A stretch of 64,000 nt of DNA from Methylobacterium marchantiae. GTDB lineage: Bacteria; Pseudomonadota; Alphaproteobacteria; Rhizobiales; Beijerinckiaceae. This document shows, one piece after another, positions 54,231 to 64,000 of this stretch (position 1 is the stretch's first letter; every line of letters begins with the position of its first letter). Below the pieces are notes generated by a model. It saw nothing but the letters and a program-made list of their open reading frames with translations. It ran no database searches and was not told the DNA's origin. Made by a program: the position numbers and the translations under genes. The stretch lies in the NCBI RefSeq assembly GCF_022179405.1, contig NZ_BPQT01000037.1:124001-188000 (forward strand). The letters are read 5' to 3'.

Positions 54231-56150
54231 ATGTTGGTCTATGACGATCCGCCGCCAGCCAGCAGGCCCGAAACGGCCGAGCCGGTGCGGAGCGGCTACC
54301 GTCTGTCCGTTGGCGGCGTCTTTTCGGCACTGCGCCGGCGCATCGTGTGGATCCTCGCCTGCGCCATCGTCTTTTCCGGAATCGGCCTTCTCGTCGGAAA
54401 GATGCTGACGCCGCGCTATTCTGCCGAGGCGCAGATCTACATCGATCCACGCGACCTGAACCTTGTCTCCCGTGAACTGACCACCGGCGGTCAGGATTCC
54501 AACGCCTATCAGAGCGTGGTGGAAAGCCAGACCCGCCTCATCACCTCGAGCAGCGTCCTGCGCAGGGCCGTGGATGCCACTGGTCTCGCCCAGGACGAGG
54601 AATTCGTAGGTCGCTCCGGCGGCGGCCTCGTCGCGAAGATCGCGACCGCCCTTGGCCTCGGGAGCCAGGATGCGCCCGCGGATGTGGAGGGCGAGGCGAA
54701 CGCGGCGATTGGAATCCTGCAGCAGCGCCTGTCCGTGCGCCGGACGGGCCGGACCTACGTGGTCGACGTCTCGGTCTGGTCGCAGGATGCGGCCAAATCG
54801 GCGCGCCTCGCCAATGCCGTCGTGGCCGCCTACCTCGCCGAGGATACTGCCGCCCGCACCGAAGCCGCCAATCGCGCCAATTCCGGCCTGACCGCGCGGC
54901 TCGGCGAGTTGCGCAATGCTCTCAACGCGGCGGAGAACCGGGTTCAGGCCTACCGGGCCGAGACCGGCCTCGTCGGCACCCGCGATTCCCTCGTCAGCGA
55001 CCAGCAGTTGACGCAGCTGAATTCGCAGCTCGCCGCCTCCCGGGCCCGGGTCGCCGAAGCTCAGGCCCGCCTCGAACAGAGTCAGCGCATCGTGCGATCC
55101 GGCCTCGATGCCGGAGCGACCGACGATATCCTTGCCTCGCCGACCGTGGCCGCCTTGCGCAGCCAGTACGCCGAGCTCACCCGGCGTCAGGCCGAACTCA
55201 CCAACGACCTCGGCCCGCGCCACCCCTCCGTCTCCTCCATCGCCAAGCAAGTCGTCCAGGCGCGGCGCTCCGTCGACCAGGAGGTCGGACGCTTCGCCCA
55301 GGCCGCGCAGACCGACCTCGCCAAAGCGCGGGCTACGGCCTCGGCCCTGGAGAAGAACTTCGACCAGGCCAAGGGCCGTACGGTCGGGCTCGCCCAGGCC
55401 TCTATCCGCCTGCGTGAACTCGAGCGAGAGGCCGAGGCAAGCCGCTCGATCTACGAATCCTTCCTCACTCGCTCGCGCGAGACCGGCCAGCAGGCCTATC
55501 TCGACATGGGCAACGCTCGTGTCGTGACCTCGGCGACGAAGCCGATCATGCGCAGCTTTCCGCCGCCGGCCCGCACGCTGATGCTGATCGGCCTCCTCGC
55601 GGGGCTGGGCCTCGGTGTCCTCCTCGCTCTCCTCGACGACTGGGCCCGCTCCGGCCGGCCGGATCGTATCCGGGCACCCGAACCGGCTCAGGTGCCCGAA
55701 CCCGCGCAGGGCGCCAAATCTGTTCAAGTCGCCTCGTCTGTCCCGTTCGCCGAGCCTGCTCGGATGCCCGACCCGGTCGAAGCGGCGAGTTCGGTCCCGG
55801 CACCGACACCGGCACCGCCGCGCGGGTTCAGGGAAAACCGAATCCCGACGGCCCCCCGCTCCTTCCGTGCGCCGGATCTTCCCGATCTGACGCGGTCTCC
55901 GATGGCGTTCTTCCGGGGCAGACCGAAGGACGCGAATGTGAAGCCCGCCTTCGAGCCTGCAGCCAAGACAGAGCCGAAACGTCCCGCGGCAAAGTCTCCT
56001 GCGGAGCCGGCGCCTCGCGTCGAACCGAAGCAGGTCGCGGAGCGTTCCCTCGGCAAGCCGGTCACGGCCGAACGTCCGTCGTCCAAATCCTCGGCGCGGG
56101 CGGCTTTCAGCGTTTCCGGCGCAGCTGCGCTGATTGGAGGGCCCCGATGA
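54231..56150 (+). CDS. GumC/Wzc-like polysaccharide co-polymerase
   Basis: The 639-residue inner-membrane protein controls chain length and export. It has an N-terminal Wzz helix (RIVWILACAIVFSGIGLLVG at about 38), then a long periplasmic part with coiled coil (about 210-430). DPRDLNLVSRELTTGGQDSN lies in the Wzz domain, and a second helix at about 447-468 is preceded by the Pro-rich PIMRSFPPPARTL. The last 150 residues are low-complexity Pro/Ala/Glu/Lys and lack a tyrosine-kinase domain. The ATG follows GGGAAG; the frame is open upstream without support. Confidence 0.9.
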   Translation: MLVYDDPPPASRPETAEPVRSGYRLSVGGVFSALRRRIVWILACAIVFSGIGLLVGKMLTPRYSAEAQIYIDPRDLNLVSRELTTGGQDSNAYQSVVESQTRLITSSSVLRRAVDATGLAQDEEFVGRSGGGLVAKIATALGLGSQDAPADVEGEANAAIGILQQRLSVRRTGRTYVVDVSVWSQDAAKSARLANAVVAAYLAEDTAARTEAANRANSGLTARLGELRNALNAAENRVQAYRAETGLVGTRDSLVSDQQLTQLNSQLAASRARVAEAQARLEQSQRIVRSGLDAGATDDILASPTVAALRSQYAELTRRQAELTNDLGPRHPSVSSIAKQVVQARRSVDQEVGRFAQAAQTDLAKARATASALEKNFDQAKGRTVGLAQASIRLRELEREAEASRSIYESFLTRSRETGQQAYLDMGNARVVTSATKPIMRSFPPPARTLMLIGLLAGLGLGVLLALLDDWARSGRPDRIRAPEPAQVPEPAQGAKSVQVASSVPFAEPARMPDPVEAASSVPAPTPAPPRGFRENRIPTAPRSFRAPDLPDLTRSPMAFFRGRPKDANVKPAFEPAAKTEPKRPAAKSPAEPAPRVEPKQVAERSLGKPVTAERPSSKSSARAAFSVSGAAALIGGPR

Positions 56151-57022
56151 CCACACCCTCACGTGCGCGCCTTCGCCATACTCCCACCACGACCCTCGGC
56201 GGGTTATCGATCGCTGCTCTGGGGATGCAGGAAACCGTCGACCTGATGATAGAGGCCGTGCGCCTTCATCCGCGGCCCGGAACGCCCCTCTACCTCACCT
56301 CTGCCAATGGCGAGGTGATGTCGCGGCACGCACGGGATCCCGACTTCGCCCGCCTGATGGACGCGTCGGACCTCATCAATGCCGACGGGCAACCCATGGT
56401 GGCGATGTCGCGCTACATGGGTGACCGGCGCCTGCCCGAGCGCGTCGCCACCACCGACCTGTATCACGGAGTCGCGCGAAGGGCGGCGGCGGACGGCCTC
56501 ACCTTCTACCTGTACGGTGCCACCGAGGAAGAGAACCTTGCCGCTGTGAAGACGACGCAGCGGCTGTATCCGGAATTGCGCATCGCCGGGCATTGTCACG
56601 GCTATCTCGCAGGTGACGCATTGCTGGCCAAGATCGCGGAGATCGATGCCCTGGCGCCCGACATTCTCTGGATCGCCCTCGGCGTGCCGCGCGAACAGGC
56701 CTTCGTGCGGGACTACGGCCCGCTTCTTCGGAACGTCGCCGTGATCAAAACCTCGGGCGGCCTGTTCAACTTCCTTTCCGGAAGCCGCAGCAGGGCGCCG
56801 TCCTGGGTTCAGCGGATCGGGTTCGAATGGCTCTGGCGAATGGCCCAGGAGCCGAGGCGCCTGTTCTGGCGCTACTTCCTCACTAATCCGCACTCGCTCT
56901 ACCTCATCCTCACTCGGAGCGGTGCGAATTGGCGCGACAGGAATCCCAAGTCGGGTTCGCCGACACCGAAGACCGGGCCCGACGGGAGCGATCTTGTCGG
57001 GAGACAGGTCGAACGGGCCTGA
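56147..57022 (+). CDS. WecG/TagA/CpsF family glycosyltransferase
   Basis: The 291-residue protein (GT26) adds the second sugar (often ManNAc type) to a lipid-linked primer. It has YLTSANGEVMSRHARDPDF, INADGQPMVAMSRYMG and FYLYGATEENLAAV-like segments. LWIALGVPREQAFVRDY and TSGGLFNFLSGSRSRAPSWV precede the ending WLWRMAQEPRRLFWRYF. In Caulobacter HfsJ of this family acts in holdfast synthesis. It overlaps the GumC-like gene by 4 bases (ATGA), and is the last gene of the locus here. Confidence 0.92.
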   Translation: MTTPSRARLRHTPTTTLGGLSIAALGMQETVDLMIEAVRLHPRPGTPLYLTSANGEVMSRHARDPDFARLMDASDLINADGQPMVAMSRYMGDRRLPERVATTDLYHGVARRAAADGLTFYLYGATEEENLAAVKTTQRLYPELRIAGHCHGYLAGDALLAKIAEIDALAPDILWIALGVPREQAFVRDYGPLLRNVAVIKTSGGLFNFLSGSRSRAPSWVQRIGFEWLWRMAQEPRRLFWRYFLTNPHSLYLILTRSGANWRDRNPKSGSPTPKTGPDGSDLVGRQVERA

Positions 57023-57123
57023 CACTTTGCCCCCCTGGAAGGGGTTCTGCAGCGGAGGGCTCGCGGGCGGCCATAGCGCTGATCCCGCTACGTACAAGAA
57101 TCACATCCCCGCGGCGGAGCCGC

Positions 57124-57540
57124 TCAAGTCTTCGGGGATCGGCAGGCCGCCTCGCACGGCGCACCGAGGAACCGGGTGAAGAGCTTGGCGAGATGTGGGC
57201 GCACGGTAAGGAACCGGCGGTAGGCGGCCTCGGCCAGGATCGGCATGCCGGGCAGACTTCCCAGGGTCGCAAGCCATTTCCAACCGGGCAGCTGCCGCCA
57301 CAGCCAAATGAAGCCCATTGCCCCGGAGGCAAGACGGCCCTCTTCGTCCCGGACATGGAAACGTGCCCGCGCGGCCTCGCGCTCGAGGTCGGGGCCAAGT
57401 GTGTCGGGGGCGCCGTCACCGCTCACATCGACGAAGTGAATGCGTTCGGACCCGCGGCTGCGCTGATAGGTCCGAATCTCAGCGGAACAGAGCGGGCAAG
57501 CCCCATCATAATAGACGGTCAGTGCGGCGGGTGGAGTCAT
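57124..57540 (-). CDS. Thiol-disulfide oxidoreductase DCC family protein (DUF393)
   Basis: The 138-residue protein has the family motif near the N-terminus: VYYDGACPLCSAEIR, where DxxCxxC gives the DCC name. GAMGFIWLWRQLPGWKWLATL, the other conserved stretch, follows. Such proteins are predicted thioredoxin-fold oxidoreductases of unknown partner. The ATG at 57540 lacks a strong ribosome binding site, and a GTG at 57567 is the alternative. It is convergent with the polysaccharide operon and has no operon mate. Confidence 0.83.
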   Translation of the reverse strand: MTPPAALTVYYDGACPLCSAEIRTYQRSRGSERIHFVDVSGDGAPDTLGPDLEREAARARFHVRDEEGRLASGAMGFIWLWRQLPGWKWLATLGSLPGMPILAEAAYRRFLTVRPHLAKLFTRFLGAPCEAACRSPKT

Positions 57541-57615
57541 GGTGGCGTCGAAGCGTCCTCTCCGCACCGGCTCGACACGTCGATGCCATGCCCCTTAACA
57601 ACGCCGATGCGAGCA

Positions 57616-57656
57616 AAACGGCCCCACCATCGCATCGATCGATGGTGGGGCCGTTT
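57616..57656 (-). terminator. Strong terminator after enolase
   Basis: Two 17-base arms (aaacggccccaccatcg and cgatggtggggccgttt) are perfect reverse complements around a 7-base loop. They end in TTTT on the enolase strand, about 50 bases past its stop. Confidence 0.9.
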
Positions 57657-57708
57657 GTTCTGACGGTGATGAAGGGCGAGAAGGCCGTTCGGGGATGATT
57701 CCCGCGCG

Positions 57709-59348
<1,640 letters not shown>

Positions 59349-59813
59349 ATGACCAACCCGCCCTCAGACGACTCGCTCCAACTCGGCCAGCCCACTCCCC
59401 TGCCCGTCTCGCCCGAGGCTGCCCGCCTGGATCGCGTGCCGAACCCGCATCCCGCGACCGATTATCTGGCACGGTTCACCGCACCGGAATTCACCTCGAT
59501 CTGCCCCGTTACCGGCCAGCCCGACTTCGGAATCCTGATGATCGACTACGTGCCGGACCAGTGGCTCGTAGAATCGAAGTCCCTGAAGCTTTATCTCGGT
59601 GCTTTCCGCAATCATGGTGCCTTCCACGAGGATTGCACGGTCGGGATCGGTCTCACCCTCGTAGATCTTCTCAGGCCTCGGTACTTCCGCATCGGCGGGT
59701 ATTGGAACGCGCGCGGCGGCATTCCGATCGACGTGTTCTGGCAGAGTGGCGAGCCACCGAGTGCCCTCTGGCTTCCCGACCAGGGCATCGCGCCCTATCG
59801 TGGTCGCGGTTGA
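59349..59813 (+). CDS. queF: NADPH-dependent 7-cyano-7-deazaguanine reductase QueF
   Basis: QueF reduces preQ0 to preQ1 for the tRNA nucleoside queuosine. The 154-residue, single-domain (unimodular) enzyme has the catalytic Cys in [14 protein letters not shown], the family motif [16 protein letters not shown], which binds NADPH and substrate, and HEDCTVGI. Length fits the short QueF type. No other que gene is adjacent. A shared terminator lies 80 bases downstream. Confidence 0.97.
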   Translation: MTNPPSDDSLQLGQPTPLPVSPEAARLDRVPNPHPATDYLARFTAPEFTSICPVTGQPDFGILMIDYVPDQWLVESKSLKLYLGAFRNHGAFHEDCTVGIGLTLVDLLRPRYFRIGGYWNARGGIPIDVFWQSGEPPSALWLPDQGIAPYRGRG

Positions 59814-59890
59814 TCCATTGTCCGGAGCGCATGTCGGGTATGTGGAGCGTGTCAAGCTCCGGAAATCTTTGACGAATGATCGCGTTATGA

Positions 59891-59924
59891 AAAAGGGCGG
59901 CCGGTAAAGACCGACCGCCCTTTT
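59891..59924. terminator. Bidirectional terminator between queF and the Gly/Tyr-rich gene
   Basis: Arms aaaagggcgg and ccgccctttt pair perfectly, with cggt/accg inside after one mismatch. The A-run on one side and T-run on the other allow termination of both convergent genes. Confidence 0.88.
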
Positions 59925-59945
59925 CGATTCACCGGGATGGCTGGA

Positions 59946-60299
59946 TCAGTAACCGTAGCCATAAGCGGGACGGCCATAACCGCCACCACCATATGCCGGA
60001 CGACCGTAGCCATTGTTGTAGTACGAATCGCGAGCGGCACCTGCTGCGATCGCACCAGCAGCGAGACCTGCAATGCCGAGGCCGACGGCCGCGCCTGTCC
60101 CGATGCCGCGACGTCCGCCGCCACGATAGGCATATCCTCGATTGCCATAGCCACGATGGCCGTAACCGCCGTGAGCGTATCCACCATGGCCGCCGCGACC
60201 ATAGCCGTGACCATGTCCAGGGCGAGCCTCGGCAGCCGTTCCGGCGGCCATGGCGCCGAGAGAAAGGGTGACGGCCGTGATCAGTGCGAACTTGCGCAT
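59946..60299 (-). CDS. Secreted Gly/Tyr/His-rich repeat protein
   Basis: The 117-residue precursor has a signal peptide (MRKFALITAVTLSLGAMAAG, cut near AEA|RPG). A low-complexity stretch of GHGGYAHGGYGHRGY type follows, then a short hydrophobic Gly/Ala segment (GAAVGLGIAGLAAGAIAAG, about 70-88) and a tail with two GYGRPAYG copies. GAGGAG precedes the ATG. Small proteins of this make-up are common and unstudied in Rhizobiales. The His and Tyr content could bind metals or allow cross-linking. Confidence 0.85.
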   Translation of the reverse strand: MRKFALITAVTLSLGAMAAGTAAEARPGHGHGYGRGGHGGYAHGGYGHRGYGNRGYAYRGGGRRGIGTGAAVGLGIAGLAAGAIAAGAARDSYYNNGYGRPAYGGGGYGRPAYGYGY

Positions 60300-60404
60300 G
60301 GGGCTCCTCAAATCGTTGCTTCGCTTAAGCAAGGACAACGATGTCGGAGAGACTCCGTTCCATTGTCGCTTCCGCTCATCGAATCCAGGCGCAGCCGGTC
60401 TCGG

Positions 60405-61262
60405 TCAGTCTGTCGACTTCGCAAGACGGTCGAAAGCCTGGAGTGTCTCCAGCAATGCCGGCATCGCCTTCAGTGGCACCATGTTCGGTCCGTCGGACGG
60501 AGCGTGATCCGGGTCGGGATGGGTTTCGATGAACAGGCCGGCGATCCCCACGGCCACTGCTGCACGGGCCAATACGGCCACGAATTCGCGCTGACCGCCC
60601 GAAGTCGCGCCCTGCCCGCCCGGCTGCTGAACCGAATGGGTCGCGTCGAAGACGACGGGTGCTCCATGGGTCACCTGCGCCATGATCGGCAGGCTGCGCA
60701 TGTCGGAGACGAGCGTGTTGTAGCCGAACGAGGCGCCGCGCTCGGTAACGAGGACGTTCGGATTGCCCGCCTTCGTCACTTTAGCGGCCACATGGGCCAT
60801 GTCCCAGGGAGCGAGGAACTGGCCTTTCTTCACGTTCACAACCCGGCCCGTGGCGGCAGCGGCCAGCAGCAGGTCGGTCTGCCGGCACAGGAAGGCCGGA
60901 ATCTGGAGGACGTCGATGATTTCGGCGGCTGGCGCGCACTGGGCCGCCTCGTGGACATCGGTCAAAACGGGCAGGCCGAAGCGCTCCTTGATCTCGGCGA
61001 AGATCGGGAGTGCCCCGGTGAGGCCGAGGCCGCGGGCGGTGGAACCCGAGGTCCGGTTGGCCTTGTCGAACGAGCCCTTGAACACGAGGCCGATCCCGAG
61101 GCGGTCGGTCATGCCCTTGAGCGCGTCGGCGATCTCGATGGCGTGGTCACGGCTCTCAAGTTGGCACGGGCCGGCGATGAGCGCGAAGGGCAAGTGGTTG
61201 CCGAAGGCGGTGTGCCCCGCCATCACGACGGGACCGGAGGGTGAGCGAGCGGGTTCGGACAT
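60405..61262 (-). CDS. kdsA: 3-deoxy-8-phosphooctulonate synthase (KDO-8-P synthase)
   Basis: KdsA joins phosphoenolpyruvate and arabinose-5-phosphate for the KDO of lipopolysaccharide. The 285-residue protein has [14 protein letters not shown], with the metal-site Cys of metal-dependent Kds[36 protein letters not shown] and [13 protein letters not shown] follow, and [16 protein letters not shown] ends the barrel. The reading frame is open upstream to 61346, but MSEPARS at 61262 is the more likely start. It is close to eno and queF but not clearly co-transcribed. Confidence 0.97.
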   Translation of the reverse strand: MSEPARSPSGPVVMAGHTAFGNHLPFALIAGPCQLESRDHAIEIADALKGMTDRLGIGLVFKGSFDKANRTSGSTARGLGLTGALPIFAEIKERFGLPVLTDVHEAAQCAPAAEIIDVLQIPAFLCRQTDLLLAAAATGRVVNVKKGQFLAPWDMAHVAAKVTKAGNPNVLVTERGASFGYNTLVSDMRSLPIMAQVTHGAPVVFDATHSVQQPGGQGATSGGQREFVAVLARAAVAVGIAGLFIETHPDPDHAPSDGPNMVPLKAMPALLETLQAFDRLAKSTD

Positions 61263-61272
61263 GGCGTCCGGT

Positions 61273-61818
61273 CTAGCCCGCCCGAGCCCCGCCGAAAAGG
61301 CCGGCGCGACGGCGTAGGACCGGCGAGCGGTTTCGGACGAGCACACAGCGCGTCAGGTCGGACGGGGCGCCGTTCAGACCGAGCCCTTCTCCAAACCGCC
61401 GTCCGCCCGTCTCGCATTGCAGGGCCGCGTGCCCGATACGTCCCGCATGCGGCATCCCGGTGAGGAGGGAATCCTGGTGGAGATTGCGGGCCAGCACCTC
61501 AACGGCTTCGGCCTTCGCGCCGGTCAAGCCCTCCGCCGCCAGCCCGATCAGGGCGAAATAGGCCCTGGCCGGCTCGCGGTCGCGCGACCCGAACGCCATC
61601 CGTGTCGGAGCCCGGCAATCGAGGCTCATGCGGTCGGCGTCCGCGGCACGGAACACCGCGAGCGAGGCCTCGCGACCGGCCAATCCGGCACCAGTGGCCC
61701 GGATCATCCGCGCAGTGAGGCGGTCGCAGGAATTTCCCGTCTTCGCCGGGACGGAGGTCGAGGACAGAGCGATGGTGGCGAGGCAGCAGGCGATCGAGGG
61801 GAGGAGATGAGCTTTCAT
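61273..61818 (-). CDS. Hypothetical secreted protein
   Basis: The 181-residue protein has a signal peptide ([20 protein letters not shown], cut near VPA). The mature part has four spaced Cys (NSCDRL, LDCRAP, LQCETG, RCVLV) that could form two disulfides. The middle is Arg/Ala-rich ([19 protein letters not shown]-like). I know no family for it. Its end lies 11 bases from the kdsA start, on the same strand. Confidence 0.6.
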   Translation of the reverse strand: MKAHLLPSIACCLATIALSSTSVPAKTGNSCDRLTARMIRATGAGLAGREASLAVFRAADADRMSLDCRAPTRMAFGSRDREPARAYFALIGLAAEGLTGAKAEAVEVLARNLHQDSLLTGMPHAGRIGHAALQCETGGRRFGEGLGLNGAPSDLTRCVLVRNRSPVLRRRAGLFGGARAG

Positions 61819-61860
61819 CCACCCTATCCTAGAACAGGACGCAGCCCGGACCCAACGCTC

Positions 61861-62322
61861 TCAGCGCCGCATTCCGATCGATCCCGTGATCTCGGCGGGG
61901 CAGGCCTCGTGGGCGTGCGATCGCAGGATGCGGCGCAGGCGCAGCGGATAGGCACCGGTCTCGTCCTCGACCGTCCCGATCAGGGCATCCGTTGCCAGGG
62001 TTCCGTGGAACGCAAAGCTACCTTCCTCGCCGCCGACCAGGAACGACAGGGCCTTGGTCTCGTCGTCGAGGGTTAGATTCTCGGCCTGTGACGACCGGGA
62101 TGCGGTCTCGTAGACCAGCACGTCCCCGCTGGGTGAGCGCTTGAGCGTGATGCGCCGCCCGGCCCGCTCGCCGCTCCCGGCCTCGGTGCAGAGATCGGCA
62201 TAGACGAAGGTGCCTGTGGCCCAGACCGGCTTTGCGGTGACCGGTCTGGCCCATGCGGGGGCCGCAAGGGCGAGGGCGACCAACGGCAGACTGATCATCT
62301 TCGTACGATCGAGAGCCGGCAT
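61861..62322 (-). CDS. Hypothetical exported protein
   Basis: The 153-residue protein has an N-terminal signal (MISLPLVALALAAPAWA after a short lead) and a mature domain that looks all-beta. It includes GTFVYADLCTEAGSGERAG, VLVYETASRSSQ, SFAFHGTLATDALIGTV and a last Cys (EACPAEI). The two Cys may pair. GGAGGAGATTCCG precedes the ATG at 62322. An internal ATG at 62298 would give a shorter signal. The family is not recognised. Confidence 0.65.
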   Translation of the reverse strand: MPALDRTKMISLPLVALALAAPAWARPVTAKPVWATGTFVYADLCTEAGSGERAGRRITLKRSPSGDVLVYETASRSSQAENLTLDDETKALSFLVGGEEGSFAFHGTLATDALIGTVEDETGAYPLRLRRILRSHAHEACPAEITGSIGMRR

Positions 62323-62728
62323 CGGAATCTCCTCCCCTCCGTGCATCGCATCGGGAGACACCGAACCTCGCTTTCCAATGTCTCTGGATTGCTACTGGAT
62401 CCGGCGCCGGCGTGCGCGAAAGCACGTCGGCGGCAAAGCAAGTTTCAGTCCGGTCCGTTGTCCCCCGCTTGGGCCAAGCACCCCATTGCCGATGCCGGTC
62501 TCGGCGATGAGGGCCACCCGTCTCCGTTGCCTACCGCCGTGCTCACCAGTTCGTCGGTCCCCGGAGGCGGGAGGTTCCGCCCAGATCTCTCCGCCAAGGC
62601 TCCGACGAAAGGGGTGGTTTGCTTGAGCGAGCGGCTCGGCTTCCACGGAAGACGCCGGCCTGAACGAACGGGCCGGCGTCGGTTTCGTTCTTGATGACCG
62701 CGCTTTGGACGCGATCCTCAGCGACCGA
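62323..62728. other. Intergenic region, terminator only
   Basis: The 406 bases between the Do protease and the exported protein hold no supported gene. The hairpin at 62651-62680 is the only structure I see. Confidence 0.4.
62651..62680 (-). terminator. Hairpin after the Do protease
   Basis: Arms gacgccggcc and ggccggcgtc are perfect reverse complements with a 10-base loop, 48 bases past the stop codon. No strong U-run follows. Confidence 0.6.
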
Positions 62729-64000
62729 TCATCCGGCCTTATTCAGAGCCACGGCGACGAAGCGAGTGACACCCTTGGTGCTCTTGATCCGCATCAGCAC
62801 CGCCTTTCGTCCGTTGGCCTCGGCGGCCTTGACACGCTCGGCGATCTCCGAAGGCTTCGAGACGCTGGAGCCGGCCACATCGAGGATGATGTCACCCTGC
62901 TCGATACCCTTGGCCGCTGCCGGGCCATCGGGATCGACATCCATCACCGCGACGCCTTCGTCTCCGGCACCGACCTGGGCGGCCGGGGCGAGGCTGAGGC
63001 CGAGGCGCGGCTGGCCGTCGCTCGACGAGCTGCGGCTGTTGTCGTTGCCGGCCTTCGGGTCGTTCGGAAGGGCGCCGAGCTCCACCGTGGCGGTGTCGGA
63101 CTTGCCTCCGCGCAGGTAGGCGAGATCGACCTTGGCGCCTGGCTTCAGACCAGCGATCCGGCGCGATAATTCGCGAGCATCGTTGACGGCTGCGCCGTTG
63201 ACCGATTCGATCACGTCGCCAGACTTGAGGCCTGCCTTGGCCGCCGGCGTGCCGGGTTCGGCATGGTCGACGAGGGCGCCCTTGGCCTTGTCGAGGCCGA
63301 GGCCGTCGGCGATGTCCTTCGTCACCGGCTGGACCTGCACGCCGAGATAGCCGCGCGCCACCTTTCCGTCGGCACGGAGCTGGTCGACCACCGCCTGCAC
63401 GGTCTCCGCCGGAATGGCGAAGGCGAGGCCGACGCTGCCGCCGGAGGGTGAGGCGATGGCGGTGTTCACGCCCACGACCTCGCCACCGACGTTGAAGGTC
63501 GGGCCGCCGGAATTACCCTTGTTGATCGGCGCGTCGATCTGCAGGAAGTCGTCATAGGGGCCGGCGCCGATGTCGCGGCCACGGGCCGAGACGATGCCGG
63601 CGGTGACCGTTCCGCCAAGGCCGAACGGGTTGCCGATGGCCACCACCCAATCGCCGACGCGGGGCGCCGACTTGCTCAGCGAGACATAAGGGAAGGTGCC
63701 GCCCTCGGTGATTTTGAGCAGTGCCAGATCGGTCTTCGGATCCTTGCCGATGACCTTGGCGTCGAGGGTGCGGTTGTCGTCGAGGGTCACCTGCACCGTC
63801 TTGGCCTTGTCGACCACGTGGTTGTTGGTGACGACGTAGCCGTCGGCCGAGATGATGAAGCCCGAGCCCATGGCGCCGCGCTGACCCTGGCGCTTCGGCG
63901 AAGGGCCACCGAGGCCCTGGCCCTGACCCGGGCCACCCTGACCGAAGCGCTTGAAGAACTCGCGCAGCTGCGGCGGAACCTGCTGGCCCTGTCCGGGGCC
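62729..64000 (-). CDS. Do family periplasmic serine protease (DegP/DegQ; 5' end outside window)
   Basis: Do proteases degrade or refold damaged envelope proteins. The 423 residues seen begin inside the chain with a Gln/Gly-rich linker (GPGQGQGLGGPSPKRQGQR). The protease domain has the triad His in VVTNNHVVD, Asp in DPKTDLALLK and Ser in PINKGNSGGPTF. Two PDZ domains follow (from about GYLGVQVQPVTKDI and from QPRLGLSLAPAAQ). The signal peptide and start lie beyond 64000. Whether it is degP, degQ or degS-like cannot be told, though two PDZ domains exclude DegS. Confidence 0.95.
   Translation of the reverse strand, partial: GPGQGQQVPPQLREFFKRFGQGGPGQGQGLGGPSPKRQGQRGAMGSGFIISADGYVVTNNHVVDKAKTVQVTLDDNRTLDAKVIGKDPKTDLALLKITEGGTFPYVSLSKSAPRVGDWVVAIGNPFGLGGTVTAGIVSARGRDIGAGPYDDFLQIDAPINKGNSGGPTFNVGGEVVGVNTAIASPSGGSVGLAFAIPAETVQAVVDQLRADGKVARGYLGVQVQPVTKDIADGLGLDKAKGALVDHAEPGTPAAKAGLKSGDVIESVNGAAVNDARELSRRIAGLKPGAKVDLAYLRGGKSDTATVELGALPNDPKAGNDNSRSSSSDGQPRLGLSLAPAAQVGAGDEGVAVMDVDPDGPAAAKGIEQGDIILDVAGSSVSKPSEIAERVKAAEANGRKAVLMRIKSTKGVTRFVAVALNKAG

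Noticed and set aside
54214-54231. Five-codon frame MLGSH ending at the GumC-like start
   Set aside because: It overlaps the start (TGATG), but its ribosome binding site is no better than that of the main gene. More likely chance, helped by a local tgatgttgg repeat.

Overview
The window is high-GC DNA with the gene content of an alphaproteobacterial methylotroph, most likely Methylobacterium or Methylorubrum (Hyphomicrobiales). The best pointers are an intact pqqA whose last residues read as in Methylobacterium PqqA, a DUF2735 gene, Tad-type pseudopilin genes, an opgG/opgH pair and a tartrate (ttu) gene set. The genus call is inference. No transposase, integrase, phage gene or CRISPR array was seen. 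One tRNA gene is present.

Left part (1-9.6 kb): the end of a urease accessory operon (ureE, ureF; ureF runs off the left edge), the UDP-GlcNAc genes glmS and glmU, a small zinc-ribbon membrane protein, the periplasmic glucan genes opgG and opgH, a frame-disrupted MliC-like remnant, and tRNA-Ser(UGA). From 9.6 to 17.4 kb, between two AT-rich gaps, lies a one-strand signalling and surface set: two TadE-like pseudopilins, an HD-GYP response regulator, a TadG-like protein and a hybrid histidine kinase with an Hpt domain. No Tad motor genes accompany it. An L,D-transpeptidase-fold lipoprotein with altered active-site residues follows.

Middle part (18.5-42 kb): pyruvate kinase, tartrate dehydrogenase and a tartrate-type MFS carrier, with a divergent GntR regulator and two candidate operators; an FAD monooxygenase; and a compact peptide/amide catabolic cassette. 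The cassette holds an amidase, divergent from a leaderless penicillin-acylase homologue, M81 and M20 peptidases, and a complete oligopeptide ABC importer. Then come a 50-residue secreted protein, a free-standing pqqA with its own ribosome binding site, leader palindrome and terminator, a shikimate-dehydrogenase-like gene, DUF2735, a DUF892 ferritin-like protein and a flavin-dependent LLM monooxygenase.

Right part (42-57 kb): a surface-polysaccharide locus. It has an HfsK-like acyltransferase, a JmjC/cupin-like protein, GT4, GT2 and WecG/TagA glycosyltransferases, Wzy and Wzx, a GH10 glycosidase, a DUF6492 protein, a methyltransferase, a polysaccharide deacetylase and a GumC/Wzc-like chain-length protein. 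The set resembles holdfast or unipolar-polysaccharide loci. No outer-membrane exporter or initiating phosphoglycosyl transferase lies in the window. The last 7 kb is housekeeping (enolase, queF, kdsA), small secreted proteins and a Do-type protease that runs off the right edge.
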